The translations under genes and the position numbers were made by a program. Source: Hemileia vastatrix (taxonomy: Eukaryota; Basidiomycota; Pucciniomycetes; Pucciniales; Zaghouaniaceae). Taken from it: a stretch of DNA of 64,000 bases. Positions 19,567 through 33,052 of the stretch are shown here, piece after piece (within the stretch, counting starts at the first letter, position 1; each line of letters starts with the position of its first letter). A model generated the notes under the pieces. The model searched no databases, was not told the DNA's origin, and saw only the letters and a program-made list of their open reading frames with translations. The stretch lies in assembly GCA_030280995.1 (NCBI GenBank), contig JASXTE010000005.1, forward strand, positions 30,382,001-30,446,000, in the 5' to 3' direction.

Positions 19567-20589
19567 ATTGATTAATGAATATTAAAAAAAAGTATTGGAT
19601 ATCAAAAAATTATGATGTAATATGATGAATAATTATAAGAAACTCTATTCTAAAAAATTGAAGTTGATAATTTAATAGGATAAAAAATTGAATAAGATTA
19701 AAATTAAAGTGAGGATGAAATAAACAGAAAACATAAAGAGGGGGATTTTATATTATTTGAGCTTTTTTTAACATGTATTACTCATAGTTGGGTAAACTGA
19801 GTAACATGCTAAATCATAATCTGTTTATATTGAAGCGAAATTTGATGTAGCTAACAGAAAATACTAGGAATTCTTTGGGGACTTTTAGTGTGAAAAACAA
19901 ATAATAACAAATGTATATCCAATATGCAAATTGCCACGGGTAAATACAAAATTTTTTAAATTAGAATTTACTCCTAAACAATGGAGATACACTTAATTAG
20001 TATATTATATGAAAAAAAAGGATAATGCTTTATAAATATTTGTTAAATTTACTTTCAGATGAAAATGCAAGATTCACAAATATACTGATATGCCTCATCA
20101 AACAAGAAATGAATTATAAATATAAAATTGGTAACATTAGAATTTAAGATAAGAACTTGTTTTTTAAGTGACAGGAGGAGTGTCAGGCTAGGGTGTGGGC
20201 ACCGTGACCAAACCATTGATAAACTTAGATACAACTAAGGGAAAAAAATTGAATAGTTTTATTTTACAATATATCTTAGTCTGCACAAGATATTGCATTG
20301 TTGTCCCTAACTATACCAATATTGTTAATTTTCAAAAGTTATAGGACTACTAAGTTGATAAAATATTATTATGAATCACCCAATGAAATACCTTAAGCAA
20401 CATTCAAAATTATTAAAATATTAATATTCAATTTGAGATTTGGATTATCTAATTTTTCACAACTTACCACAGTTTTGATTAATATAATATAACTTGAAAA
20501 AAATTGTTGAGATAACCTAGAAATGGGTGCAAGAAAATGATGAAACATATGACTTGAAACTTAACTCATACAATATTGATAAACTTCAT
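19567..20589. other. AT-rich intergenic region
   Basis: No gene. It would contain the promoter of the minus-strand gene starting at 19566. The palindrome array begins at its right end. Confidence 0.55.
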
Positions 20590-22405
20590 GAACCCTGATT
20601 AATTTCTATTGAAATTAATTTTGAGACTGGCATATTGAATTGTAGCTATGACCAAGTACTGAAAGTGCCATGGTTTGTATTCAATATATTGGTGTTGAAA
20701 TTAATTTTGATAGGAATTACAAGTATCATATGGCACCATGCATGAAACCCTGACAGAAAACACCAAATTTATGAGGCAATGAACCTCATAATTTCGATCG
20801 AAATTAATGTAGACCCCTGCATATTGAATACAAGCCATTTCACATGGACTACACAGACATAGATAAAATTCAACATGCATGGCTTGAAATTAATTTTGAT
20901 CAAAATTAACCAAGGCATTAAAAAATCAATTTTTATATGGTGTACTTGATCAAACCAGTTAATCTAACTGATTAGCTTACCTATACTTATTGGAATTTTA
21001 TGCATAGTCCATGTCCATATTAATTTTGATCGAAATTAATGTTGACTAATACATAATGAATACATGCTATGCCACTTACACTTTCCAGGAATAGCTACCA
21101 TTAAATATGCCAGTATCAAAAATCAATTTCAATAAAAATTAATGAGCATGATAATCATGAATTTCTGGAGTCAACTACTTATTTTTATGCATGGTGCCTT
21201 GCCAACATTAATTTTAATCGAAATTTCTTTTGGTACTGGCAATTTGCATGTAGCTATGCCTGGAAAGTGTAAGCGGCATAGTGTGTATTCATTATGTATT
21301 GCTCAACATTAATTTCAATCGAATTTAATATTGACATTTGCATATTGAACCCAAGCCAGAAAACAACCCAAAAGATTCTTCATAAAACTGCCCATTAATT
21401 TCGATCGAAATTAAGGCTGACCATATACATATTGAATGGTAGTTATATCTGGTCTGAGTAAGCTGAGATTACTTATATTCAATATGTATTGGTCAACATT
21501 TATTTTGATCAAAATTAATGAGCATTTTGATCATGAACTTTTTTAGTCTGTTAGTTGTTTCAATGCATAATGGCATGCCAACATTAAATTTGATCAAAAT
21601 TAATGTTGAAATGATATAATGCTTTTTTGCATGACATGTAAAGGACAGCAAGTATTTTTAAGTATTGAAATTTACTATACATGTTGAGGGTAAATATAAA
21701 ATTTACATATCCATATTAATTTCTATAAAAATTAATGTTGACCAATACATAATAGATAGTAAATATGACTGGTTAGTATAAGTGGCATAGCTTTTTTTCA
21801 ATCTGCACTTGGCAACATTAATTTCAATCGAAATTAAGGTTCATGATTATCATCAATTTATGCAGTCAGTTTCATACTGTTATGCATGGTAACATGTCAA
21901 CATTAATTTTAATAAAAATTGAATTTGACATGCCACCAAGCATTTTTCTGTAAGATGAAAAGTAGGGCCCTCTATTCTTAAGTAAACACATTACAATGCA
22001 TATTGAGCATGTATATATCATTTACACATTAATATTAATTTCAATCAAAATTAATGTTGACCAATACACATTGAACACAAGCGTTACAACTTACACACAC
22101 CAGATATAACTACCATTCAATATGTATATGGTAAACCCTAATTTTGATTGAAATTAATGAGCAGTTCTATGAAGAATTTTTTGTGTTGTTTGCTGGTTTG
22201 GGTTCAATATGCAAATGTCAATATTAAATTCTATTGAAATTAATGTTGACCAATACATAATGAATACAAACTATGTCACTTACACTTTCCAGAAATAGAC
22301 ACCATGAAATATGCTAGTATCAAAATAAATTTCGATCGAAAAGAATGTTTGAAGGGCACCATGCATTAAAATATGCAGTTGACTCCTGTTATTCATGATT
22401 AACAT
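20590..22405. repeat. Array of AT-rich palindromes (left part)
   Basis: About 18 copies of a palindrome whose ideal form is TTAATTTCGATCGAAATTAA, at roughly 70-130 bp intervals (near 20600, 20795, 20893, 21025, 21125, 21207, 21308, 21393, 21502, 21583, 21716, 21815, 21903, 22034, 22138, 22224, 22323). Between them alternate direct and inverted copies of longer segments such as TGACCAATACATA and CACTTACACTTTCCAG. The array resumes after the retrotransposon block at 43248. Confidence 0.8.
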
Positions 22406-23678
22406 TGTTGGCTGGTCGTCTAGAAGAAGGAGAAAAATAGAAGAAGAAGAATAAAAATAATAAGGAAAAGAGGAAAAGGAAGAAAAGACAGTAACAAAAA
22501 TCAATTGACAAAACTGGTCTGGGGAATTACAAGAACTTATAACAAGATATTTATGGGATGATACATGGTAAGTTTTTTATTCTCTCTGCTTAAGTAACAA
22601 ATACTAATATTAAATTATCTTAAAGCAACCTTTATATGCATAATATATACTAGATTTTAAAGGCAAGAAAGTGCCATAATAAAAACTATTATAGGTATAA
22701 CATTTGTAATTAATAATAAAATTAATAATAAAAATAAAGTAAGTAATAAGTGGTGAGGCTACAGGGGGTTACGCAAGGCCTTTATATAGGCAAGGGGCCC
22801 TCTGAAGCGCCACATTAATGTATATACAAACAAAAATAATATGTAACTAATTTTGAGTAAGTGTAAGGGGAAACCCATGATACAATTAGCTAAAACACAT
22901 GAGTAAGAGCCTAAAATCCACCAATTTAATCCCAAACAGTTACAATAAGATTATGGAGTAATTAAATAAGCTTGAGACACATAAAAATAACTAATATAAT
23001 TTAAAACATGTCTGATAACCCTTTATTTAAAAACCAATTTTAAGTGAAACATAAAAGTGAACTATTTTAACACATAAAAATAGTGTAATTAATTAATTTA
23101 TTATAAAACATGAGTGATTAATTATTTTAACTATTTTTATTAGTGTAATAACTCTTTTAATTTAAAACAAGTATTTATTTTAACAAAATCACTAATATTT
23201 AGAATAAAACATTAATAATTTATTTAATAAAGTGTTTTAACTTGTTTAATAATTTTATGACACAATTATGATTCAGAAAAACTCCCAATATTTCTGTTTA
23301 ATAATATATGAAAGGTTTAATTTAATATATAAATTTAATTAATTAATTTAATTACATTATAAGTTAATTTTACACTTATAATTATAATATATTTTTATAA
23401 TTAATTAATTATTAATTAATTATTAATTAATTATTATTAAATACATAAAAATGCGCCATTATTTGTAGAATATAAAATATATTATGTTTAATTTAAATGT
23501 ATAAAATTTATATAAACAATAAAATCAATATAACACTTATATGTAAGAAGATATTTATATAATTTTATTATGCAATAAAATATTAATTTATATACATTAA
23601 ATATAATTCATACGCCCTCTTTCAGGTTCTATAAGGTAACACATCATTTACTGGGCTCCTGGAATAGCCTTGCTGACA
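22406..23678 (-). repeat. LTR 1 (3' LTR in coding orientation)
   Basis: 1273 bp, TGTTGG...GCTGACA. It differs from the other three at its left end: TG where they have CG at 22409 and 22414, G for A in the AGGAAAAGGA run, A for C in AACAAAAATC. Minus-strand TATA box CCTATATAAA at 22781-22790. Confidence 0.92.
22781..22790 (-). promoter_or_regulatory. TATA box in LTR
   Basis: The minus strand reads CCTATATAAAGG. The same site occurs in the other LTRs at 29306, 35831 and 42356. The copy in LTR 4 would drive the unit adjacent to it. Confidence 0.55.
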
Positions 23679-23710
23679 CTCCCTCACTCTAAAAAAACAA
23701 TAAAAAAATG

Positions 23711-24229
23711 CTAAGATTTTTTCTTTTTGTATTTTTTCAATAGAGTAGGCAGATTTGAAATCTCCTTGCCAGGTATCCATGCATCATGTTCAGATGATTT
23801 TTTCTTATATCTCAATAAATATATAATACCTTTTTCAGAAGTGATAATTCTATCATTGAGAATTTTATCAATTTCTGCTGTTTCTGTGACTTCCTGAGGG
23901 TTTTTCTTAGGTCTTCCCCTTCTTTTGGGAAATAAGTCACTGTTGGAAGTATAAGGTTTAAGCAAAGAAATGTGAAAAACAGGATGTTTCCTATCATATG
24001 GAGAATACAATACAACTTCCACTGCATTATCACCAACCATTCTTTTAACAACAAATGGGCCTACAAAAGGATCTTTTAATTTGTGGTTACCTTGTAAATT
24101 GAAATGGACAGTAGAGATCAACACTTCATCACCCATGTTAAATGTGTATTCTTTATGGGATTTATCCCATCTTTTCTTTTCATATTCAAATGCTTTATCA
24201 ATACAACTCTGAGCATGTTTTCTGCATAG
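23711..24229 (-). pseudogene. Integrase C-terminus and chromodomain, unit 1
   Basis: Same frame as the integrase upstream, after an in-frame TAG at 24230. It begins with a CRKHAQ...WDKSHKEY segment, then the SH3-like DEVLISTVHFNL...DPFVGPFVV fold, an HPVFHISLLKPY segment, an AT-hook-like RRGRPKK, and a chromodomain (EIDKILNDR...YLLRYKKK...DAWIPGKEISN) ending in lysines. The chromodomain places the element in the chromoviruses, where it directs insertion to particular chromatin. Confidence 0.85.
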
Positions 24230-25504
24230 CTATTGCATTTGCATGAAAGATTTTACACCAGGGTGTAGTTCAAACTTAGGTAATTTATTATTGAGAATCT
24301 GAGCAGGAGTATGTGGGACATAACCTAACCAAAGCTCAAAAGGCTTTTTCTCAGTGACAGAATGAACAGTGCTATTATATGCAAATTCAAGACCAGGCAA
24401 TAGAGTGACCCAATCATGAGTAAATCTGTCATTCTCTTTACATTCTAAACCAAAGGCACAATACCTTCTAATCATATATTCAAAAGTTTGAATCATTCTC
24501 TCAGCTAGACCATCAGTCTGAGGATGGTGAGCTGTAGACAATTTCAACTCACAGCCATAAATATCCATCAAAGAGGTCCAAAACTCAGAAGTAAATTTTG
24601 GATCTCTATCAGAGATAATGGCTTTTGGAAAACCAATAATATTAAACATGTATGACCACCATAAGAAAGCTAATTCTTTTGTGGATACATCTTTGTGGGT
24701 TGGAATAAATTTGCACATTTTTGTAAATCTATCTACTATTACCCAACAAGAGTTAAAGCTGTCTTTACCTGCAACAGGAAGACCAGTGACAAAATCCATA
24801 TTAATGATTTGCCAGGGAGCATTAGGTGCTTCAATATGTTGTAATAACCCCGCCCCCTTACCTGTTAACCTTTTAAATTTTTGGCAGGAATCACAAGATT
24901 CAACATATAATTTTGTGTCTTCAGACATATTAGCCCACCATGCAGTGTTTTTGATTCTAATCAATGTTTTTTCAAGATCAAAATGACCAGCTAATATTTC
25001 ATCATGACAAAGTTTGAGGATAGTTTCTTTCATAGAGGGAGGAATTACAATTACATTAGTAAGCTTTCTTCTATAATATATATAACCATCTTCAATAGAA
25101 AACTTTCCTTTACTCAAAGCATTTTGATAGTTTGCAGGAAGAGTTTTTATTAATGCTTGAATTGAAGCATTCTTAGGATCATTTAAGATAGTAACCAATT
25201 TATTTAAATCAGAATCCTTCTCATATGAATCCAGTATTAATTGCAATAACTCTTCTTCCATATCTACTACAAATATACCATGGATATGAACAGTATCATT
25301 TTCAGGTACATAAGCAGGATTTGAGTCATTATTTGGCAGAGGCAATCTGGAGAGCATATCAACATTGGAGTGAACATTTTCAGCCCTATGGCTAATTGTC
25401 ATCTGTCCTCTGTATTCTTGAACAGCAAGTTGCCACCTGAACATATGTCTGTTAGGTGTCTTCAGGTTTAAGAGGGACTTCACAGCACTACAGTCAGTTA
25501 CCAA
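24230..25504 (-). pseudogene. RNase H end and integrase, unit 1
   Basis: Starts within RNase H (VTDCSAVKSLL, HRAENVHSNVDMLSR). Integrase has the zinc domain (CHDEILAGH then CDSCQK) and the DDE core: Asp in NMDFVTGLP, Asp in SDRDPKFTSEFW, Glu in TDGLAERMIQ. The frame continues from RT with no frameshift; it is separated only by TAA at 25646-25648, and ends at TAG 24230-24232 before the chromodomain part. Confidence 0.88.
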
Positions 25505-26527
25505 TTCAAATTTTTGGTCATCTAGATAGTAATGAAGTTTCTCAAGAGCCCAAATAATTGCTAAGTTTTCTAATTGAGTGGCACCATATTTAAATTCACT
25601 ATTTCTTAAGGTTCTTGAAATATAACAAATTACAACCTCTGAGGATTAATCATTAATAATTTGTTTCTGGTGAAGGGAAGCACCCAGACCAATAAAGCTA
25701 GCATCTGTATACAGGACAAATGGCCTTTTAAAATCTGGAAGAGCCAATATAGGGGCTGTCATTAAGCAGCTTTTTAATGTATTAAAAGCATTTTGACAGT
25801 CATTATTCCAGAGAAAGGCAACATCTTTTCTGGTCAGTTTTGTAAGAGGCAAGGCTATGACCTAATAATTTTTAATATATTGTCTATAATAGCCACACAT
25901 ACCCAAAAAACTTTGGATTTCTCTTACAGAAGTTGGTGCTTTCACATTTTGAATGGCAGCAACTTTGTTTTGGTCTACACAAATTTGTAAGTCTGACACA
26001 ACATGGCCAAGGACTTTCAAGGATTGAAAACCAAATTTACACTTTTTTTTTAAGGACAAGGTCATATTGATTTCATCCATTTTTTGGAAAACTCTATTTA
26101 AGTGAATCATATGTTCATCAAAAGTTTTAGAAAAAATTATAATGTCATCAATATAAACCATGAGCCATCCTTCAATTATTTCTTGATGGAAAGTGTTATC
26201 CATGACTTTTTGAAAAACTGAAGGAGCATTTTTAGGGCCAAATGGCATCCTAACATACTTATATATTCTCATATGAGTAGCAATTAGTAAAAAATTTTGT
26301 GAATTTTTTTCGACAGTAATTTGATGATAACCTTTATTGCCATCCAGACAACTAATAAATTTTGCACCCTGTAAGGTAGCATGAATTGAATTAATTCTGG
26401 GCAAAGGATAAATATCATCCACAGTATAAGTGTTTAATGCTCTGTAATCTCCACATAATCTAGCCTTATCTTCTTCATAAGAAATCAAGACTGGGGATAT
26501 GACACAATATTTTGGGGTGACATCCAC
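25505..26527 (-). pseudogene. Reverse transcriptase-RNase H, unit 1
   Basis: RT motifs: RLCGDYRALNTYT, MPFGPKNAPSVFQ, catalytic YIDD in MVYIDDIIIF, LGHVVSDL and FLGMCGYYRQ; RNase H begins with YTDASFIGLGA. Two stops interrupt it: TAA at 25646-25648, shared by all three units, and TAG near 25864, found only here, where units 2 and 3 have CAG. The amino end is joined to the preceding frame by a shared 1-base loss near 26520. Confidence 0.88.
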
Positions 26528-27387
26528 TTAATTATATTCATTTTTAATAAGGTAGAAATATTATCTTCAATATCCTTTCTTTTTGTTGGAGAAGCAGGAT
26601 ATGGGTTTTTCTTAAGACTAGGAGGAATATCACTCAAGCTACAGGATAAAGTAATTTTCATTTCATCCTTAACAACTCCTAGGACATGAGAACCATGAGC
26701 AAAAGCCATAGGAAAAAGTGGTAATTGAGGCAATTATAGAATCCTTCTGCTCACTAGTTAATTGATCACCAAAAGAAGCAGTATTTATTTCAGCTAATAA
26801 AATATCCATTTCATTTGTTGGTCTACTTGTACATTGAATTAATGAGTTACAAGACTTTAACAAATAAGCAGAATATCTTCTAGAGGAAGAAATTTTGAAT
26901 TTCCTTTTGCCATTCAATCCCAATGTGAAGCAATTATTGGCAGGGTCCAATTTTACACCAAACATGGTCAGAATGTCATTACCCATAATAAACCAATTGC
27001 TCAAATTATCATTTCTCATGACAACAAATTCACAAACAGCTCTGAAAAAACCACCATTATAAATGAAAAATACAGTGGATTTGTATTTGCCAATGGGACA
27101 TAAAACAGAGCCATAACCTCTCCATTTTTTACATGTCATAGGTAATAATTTATCCATATAATCTTTATCCACTGAAGCCAGTGCCTTTTCAGACACTCAT
27201 ACCTCCATATGCAGCCTTCAATATTTTCTTGAGGTTTGAACAGGCTTTGAGCATGTCTACATTGATGGAGCTGATTAGGAGGCATGAAACTTTTCTGATT
27301 GATAACCTTAAAAATGAATAAGATTTCTTGAATCCTGTCCTTCAGAAGTTTTACTTTAGCATTATATCTTAATTTTTCTTCATTCAA
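26485..27387 (-). pseudogene. Protease-like region and RT N-terminus, unit 1
   Basis: Three frames cover one ancestral coding stretch: 27387-27136 (start region), 27196-26669 (contains WFIMGNDILTMFGV, the segment after the retropepsin-type core) and 26733-26485 (RT start, HVLGVVKDEMKI...PPSLKKNPYPASP). The shifts near 26720 and 26520 occur identically in all units. I see no DSG triad, so an active protease is not evident. Confidence 0.65.
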
Positions 27388-28930
27388 AGCCAGTCATTGA
27401 GCTGATAGATCTGTGATTTGAGGACTTGAATTAGTATTTTCCATTATCAAGGCAGCTGAAAGTTTATCATGACTGTTGTTGGGATCCACTTTAATTTATG
27501 TCTCTATATTTATGTCTGTTTGTTCATCATAATTCTTAATTTTAGCTTCTCAGTGGCAGTCATGTTACCAATATTTGCAGACATTGTGCCTGAAAATTTC
27601 AAAGAAACAAAATTTTAAATCAGTTTATGTCAAAGAATTTTATCATTGATAAAATCAAAAAACATTTAATTTCTATATGCCAATTAATCTTAAAGAAAAA
27701 ACAACAAGATAGGAAATTAAATATTTATTATGATTATTATTTTATATTTTACCAAAAAAAATAATTCATTATTATATAATTATTTTTTTTCAAACAATAA
27801 TTAATAGAATTATTCATCATTATCAGTAATATGTATAAAATAATATTGAAATAAAAATGAGTTATTGATTATTCATATTATATAAATAATAAAAATTCAT
27901 ATTCTTTTATAATCATCATTTATTCCTTAAACAATAATTAATAAAATAAAAAATTATTTGGAATTATATGTTATAAAATAATAATCAAATAAAATTTATT
28001 AAGGTGACTAAATACAAAAAGTATTATTATGGTCTACCAAAATAAATAATACCAAATTAATGGCAAAAATTGGGACTATGCAGAAAATGCTATAATTGTC
28101 AACCAATAAGATATTAATGACAAAATTAAATTAATAATTCACCAGAAATAAATGTTATTTCAAAATTAAATTTTTAATATATACACACTTTCATTTATAC
28201 TTAAAAATGATTGTATTATTATTATAATATTGGACAAAAATTGTCACAAATATTTATATTAAAAATTTAATTTCATTATTTTGACAATAAATCAATATGT
28301 CAAACAAAACTTTCAATATACACACATTTTATTTATATTTCAAAATAATTTCATGATTTTTTATAATATTGGACAAAATATTGTCAACAATATTTATATT
28401 GAAAATTAATTATTTTATTATGACCATAAATTAATATATCAAATAAAATTTTCAATATACACACAATATATTTTCATTTACAAAATAATTGTATGATCAA
28501 TTATAATATTGGACAAAATGTCAACAATATTTATATTGAAAATTTATTTATTTTATTATGACAATAAATTAATATGTCAAAAATAAAACTCATCTAGGAC
28601 TAAGAGTGTTGCTCTATCATGGTCAACTAGGAAAAAAAAATATTTAGGAAGACCAACTTACACTCAGTGATTCAGCAATTAAGCCACAATCACTGTTATT
28701 GCCATAAAATATTTAAAATAGATTTGTTAAGTGCAAAGGAAAACTTATTATAGTGATCAACAATTACTCTAAAATGTATAGAATTTTGAAATATATAACT
28801 CGTTATGTAAGAACCCCAGTTCAATTCACAGTCGCGGCAAAAGTTGATTTTGTGTGCAAGGGTGGTCCGTGCATTAATCTTTTGTTGAATCGTCAAGAAA
28901 TCGATGTTGTCATTCGGAAAGACCCTCAAT
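27388..28930 (-). other. Gag-less AT-rich leader of unit 1
   Basis: Where Gag should lie there is no coding frame. 28180-28590 is three tandem repeats of about 130-140 bp, each with ATATACACACA, AATATTGGACAAAA, GTCAACAATATT and AATTAATATGTCAA blocks. No capsid or zinc-knuckle signature is visible. The position of a PBS next to the LTR (about 28920-28930) is not recognisable as TGG-type. Confidence 0.6.
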
Positions 28931-30203
28931 TGTCGGCCGGTCGTCTAGAAGAAGGAGAAAAATAGAAGAAGAAGAATAAAAATAATAAGGAAAAGAGGAA
29001 AAAGAAGAAAAGACAGTAACAACAATCAATTGACAAAACTGGTCTGGGGAATTACAAGAACTTATAACAAGATATTTATGGGATGATACATGGTAAGTTT
29101 TTTATTCTCTCTGCTTAAGTAACAAATACTAATATTAAATTATCTTAAAGCAACCTTTATATGCATAATATATACTAGATTTTAAAGGCAAGAAAGTGCC
29201 ATAATAAAAACTATTATAGGTATAACATTTGTAATTAATAATAAAATTAATAATAAAAATAAAGTAAGTAATAAGTGGTGAGGCTACAGGGGGTTACGCA
29301 AGGCCTTTATATAGGCAAGGGGCCCTCTGAAGCGCCACATTAATGTATATACAAACAAAAATAATATGTAACTAATTTTGAGTAAGTGTAAGGGGAAACC
29401 CATGATACAATTAGCTAAAACACATGAGTAAGAGCCTAAAATCCACCAATTTAATCCCAAACAGTTACAATAAGATTATGGAGTAATTAAATAAGCTTGA
29501 GACACATAAAAATAACTAATATAATTTAAAACATGTCTGATAACCCTTTATTTAAAAACCAATTTTAAGTGAAACATAAAAGTGAACTATTTTAACACAT
29601 AAAAATAGTGTAATTAATTAATTTATTATAAAACATGAGTGATTAATTATTTTAACTATTTTTATTAGTGTAATAACTCTTTTAATTTAAAACAAGTATT
29701 TATTTTAACAAAATCACTAATATTTAGAATAAAACATTAATAATTTATTTAATAAAGTGTTTTAACTTGTTTAATAATTTTATGACACAATTATGATTCA
29801 GAAAAACTCCCAATATTTCTGTTTAATAATATATGAAAGGTTTAATTTAATATATAAATTTAATTAATTAATTTAATTACATTATAAGTTAATTTTACAC
29901 TTATAATTATAATATATTTTTATAATTAATTAATTATTAATTAATTATTAATTAATTATTATTAAATACATAAAAATGCGCCATTATTTGTAGAATATAA
30001 AATATATTATGTTTAATTTAAATGTATAAAATTTATATAAACAATAAAATCAATATAACACTTATATGTAAGAAGATATTTATATAATTTTATTATGCAA
30101 TAAAATATTAATTTATATACATTAAATATAATTCATACGCCCTCTTTCAGGTTCTATAAGGTAACACATCATTTACTGGGCTCCTGGAATAGCCTTGCTG
30201 ACA
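28931..30203 (-). repeat. LTR 2 (recombinant LTR)
   Basis: 1273 bp. Its left 93 bp match LTR 4 at four diagnostic sites; from LTR position 244 on it matches LTR 1 at all sites where LTR 1 and LTR 4 differ. It appears identical to LTR 3. Confidence 0.92.
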
Positions 30204-30235
30204 CTCCCTCACTCTAAAAAAACAATAAAAAAATG

Positions 30236-30754
30236 CTAAGATTTTTTCTTTTTGTATTTTTTCAATAGAGTAGGCAGATTTGAAATCTCCTTGCCAGGTA
30301 TCCATGCATCATGTTCAGATGATTTTTTCTTATATCTCAATAAATATATAATACCTTTTTCAGAAGTGATAATTCTATCATTGAGAATTTTATCAATTTC
30401 TGCTGTTTCTGTGACTTCCTGAGGGTTTTTCTTAGGTCTTCCCCTTCTTTTGGGAAATAAGTCACTGTTGGAAGTATAAGGTTTAAGCAAAGAAATGTGA
30501 AAAACAGGATGTTTCCTATCATATGGAGAATACAATACAACTTCCACTGCATTATCACCAACCATTCTTTTAACAACAAATGGGCCTACAAAAGGATCTT
30601 TTAATTTGTGGTTACCTTGTAAATTGAAATGGACAGTAGAGATCAACACTTCATCACCCATGTTAAATGTGTATTCTTTATGGGATTTATCCCATCTTTT
30701 CTTTTCATATTCAAATGCTTTATCAATACAACTCTGAGCATGTTTTCTGCATAG
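30236..30754 (-). pseudogene. Integrase C-terminus and chromodomain, unit 2
   Basis: Identical translation to the 23711-24229 copy, offset by 6525 bp. Confidence 0.88.
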
Positions 30755-32029
30755 CTATTGCATTTGCATGAAAGATTTTACACCAGGGTGTAGTTCAAAC
30801 TTAGGTAATTTATTATTGAGAATCTGAGCAGGAGTATGTGGGACATAACCTAACCAAAGCTCAAAAGGCTTTTTCTCAGTGACAGAATGAACAGTGCTAT
30901 TATATGCAAATTCAAGACCAGGCAATAGAGTGACCCAATCATGAGTAAATCTGTCATTCTCTTTACATTCTAAACCAAAGGCACAATACCTTCTAATCAT
31001 ATATTCAAAAGTTTGAATCATTCTCTCAGCTAGACCATCAGTCTGAGGATGGTGAGCTGTAGACAATTTCAACTCACAGCCATAAATATCCATCAAAGAG
31101 GTCCAAAACTCAGAAGTAAATTTTGGATCTCTATCAGAGATAATGGCTTTTGGAAAACCAATAATATTAAACATGTATGACCACCATAAGAAAGCTAATT
31201 CTTTTGTGGATACATCTTTGTGGGTTGGAATAAATTTGCACATTTTTGTAAATCTATCTACTATTACCCAACAAGAGTTAAAGCTGTCTTTACCTGCAAC
31301 AGGAAGACCAGTGACAAAATCCATATTAATGATTTGCCAGGGAGCATTAGGTGCTTCAATATGTTGTAATAACCCCGCCCCCTTACCTGTTAACCTTTTA
31401 AATTTTTGGCAGGAATCACAAGATTCAACATATAATTTTGTGTCTTCAGACATATTAGCCCACCATGCAGTGTTTTTGATTCTAATCAATGTTTTTTCAA
31501 GATCAAAATGACCAGCTAATATTTCATCATGACAAAGTTTGAGGATAGTTTCTTTCATAGAGGGAGGAATTACAATTACATTAGTAAGCTTTCTTCTATA
31601 ATATATATAACCATCTTCAATAGAAAACTTTCCTTTACTCAAAGCATTTTGATAGTTTGCAGGAAGAGTTTTTATTAATGCTTGAATTGAAGCATTCTTA
31701 GGATCATTTAAGATAGTAACCAATTTATTTAAATCAGAATCCTTCTCATATGAATCCAGTATTAATTGCAATAACTCTTCTTCCATATCTACTACAAATA
31801 TACCATGGATATGAACAGTATCATTTTCAGGTACATAAGCAGGATTTGAGTCATTATTTGGCAGAGGCAATCTGGAGAGCATATCAACATTGGAGTGAAC
31901 ATTTTCAGCCCTATGGCTAATTGTCATCTGTCCTCTGTATTCTTGAACAGCAAGTTGCCACCTGAACATATGTCTGTTAGGTGTCTTCAGGTTTAAGAGG
32001 GACTTCACAGCACTACAGTCAGTTACCAA
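30755..32029 (-). pseudogene. RNase H end and integrase, unit 2
   Basis: Identical translation to the unit 1 copy, with the same terminal TAG. HHCC and DDE residues are all present. Confidence 0.88.
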
Positions 32030-33052
32030 TTCAAATTTTTGGTCATCTAGATAGTAATGAAGTTTCTCAAGAGCCCAAATAATTGCTAAGTTTTCTAATT
32101 GAGTGGCACCATATTTAAATTCACTATTTCTTAAGGTTCTTGAAATATAACAAATTACAACCTCTGAGGATTAATCATTAATAATTTGTTTCTGGTGAAG
32201 GGAAGCACCCAGACCAATAAAGCTAGCATCTGTATACAGGACAAATGGCCTTTTAAAATCTGGAAGAGCCAATATAGGGGCTGTCATTAAGCAGCTTTTT
32301 AATGTATTAAAAGCATTTTGACAGTCATTATTCCAGAGAAAGGCAACATCTTTTCTGGTCAGTTTTGTAAGAGGCAAGGCTATGACCTGATAATTTTTAA
32401 TATATTGTCTATAATAGCCACACATACCCAAAAAACTTTGGATTTCTCTTACAGAAGTTGGTGCTTTCACATTTTGAATGGCAGCAACTTTGTTTTGGTC
32501 TACACAAATTTGTAAGTCTGACACAACATGGCCAAGGACTTTCAAGGATTGAAAACCAAATTTACACTTTTTTTTTAAGGACAAGGTCATATTGATTTCA
32601 TCCATTTTTTGGAAAACTCTATTTAAGTGAATCATATGTTCATCAAAAGTTTTAGAAAAAATTATAATGTCATCAATATAAACCATGAGCCATCCTTCAA
32701 TTATTTCTTGATGGAAAGTGTTATCCATGACTTTTTGAAAAACTGAAGGAGCATTTTTAGGGCCAAATGGCATCCTAACATACTTATATATTCTCATATG
32801 AGTAGCAATTAGTAAAAAATTTTGTGAATTTTTTTCGACAGTAATTTGATGATAACCTTTATTGCCATCCAGACAACTAATAAATTTTGCACCCTGTAAG
32901 GTAGCATGAATTGAATTAATTCTGGGCAAAGGATAAATATCATCCACAGTATAAGTGTTTAATGCTCTGTAATCTCCACATAATCTAGCCTTATCTTCTT
33001 CATAAGAAATCAAGACTGGGGATATGACACAATATTTTGGGGTGACATCCAC
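32030..33052 (-). pseudogene. Reverse transcriptase-RNase H, unit 2
   Basis: Same as unit 1 but with CAG instead of TAG in the IKNYQVIALPL segment, so it is uninterrupted for 293 codons (33052-32171) before the shared TAA. The catalytic YIDD is intact. Confidence 0.88.

Noticed and set aside
20590..22405. CRISPR-like regularly spaced palindromes
   Set aside because: Repeats are imperfect, spacers are themselves repetitive in both orientations, there are no cas genes, and the sequence is eukaryotic.
24618..24986. Plus-strand frame of 122 codons, repeated at 31143 and 37668
   Set aside because: It lies antisense to integrase and its content follows that gene's codons; no independent protein signature.
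28790..28860. tRNA-like T-arm sequence (GTTCAATTC) near the LTR of the tandem units
   Set aside because: The bases on each side do not pair into a T stem, and no anticodon or acceptor stem can be drawn.
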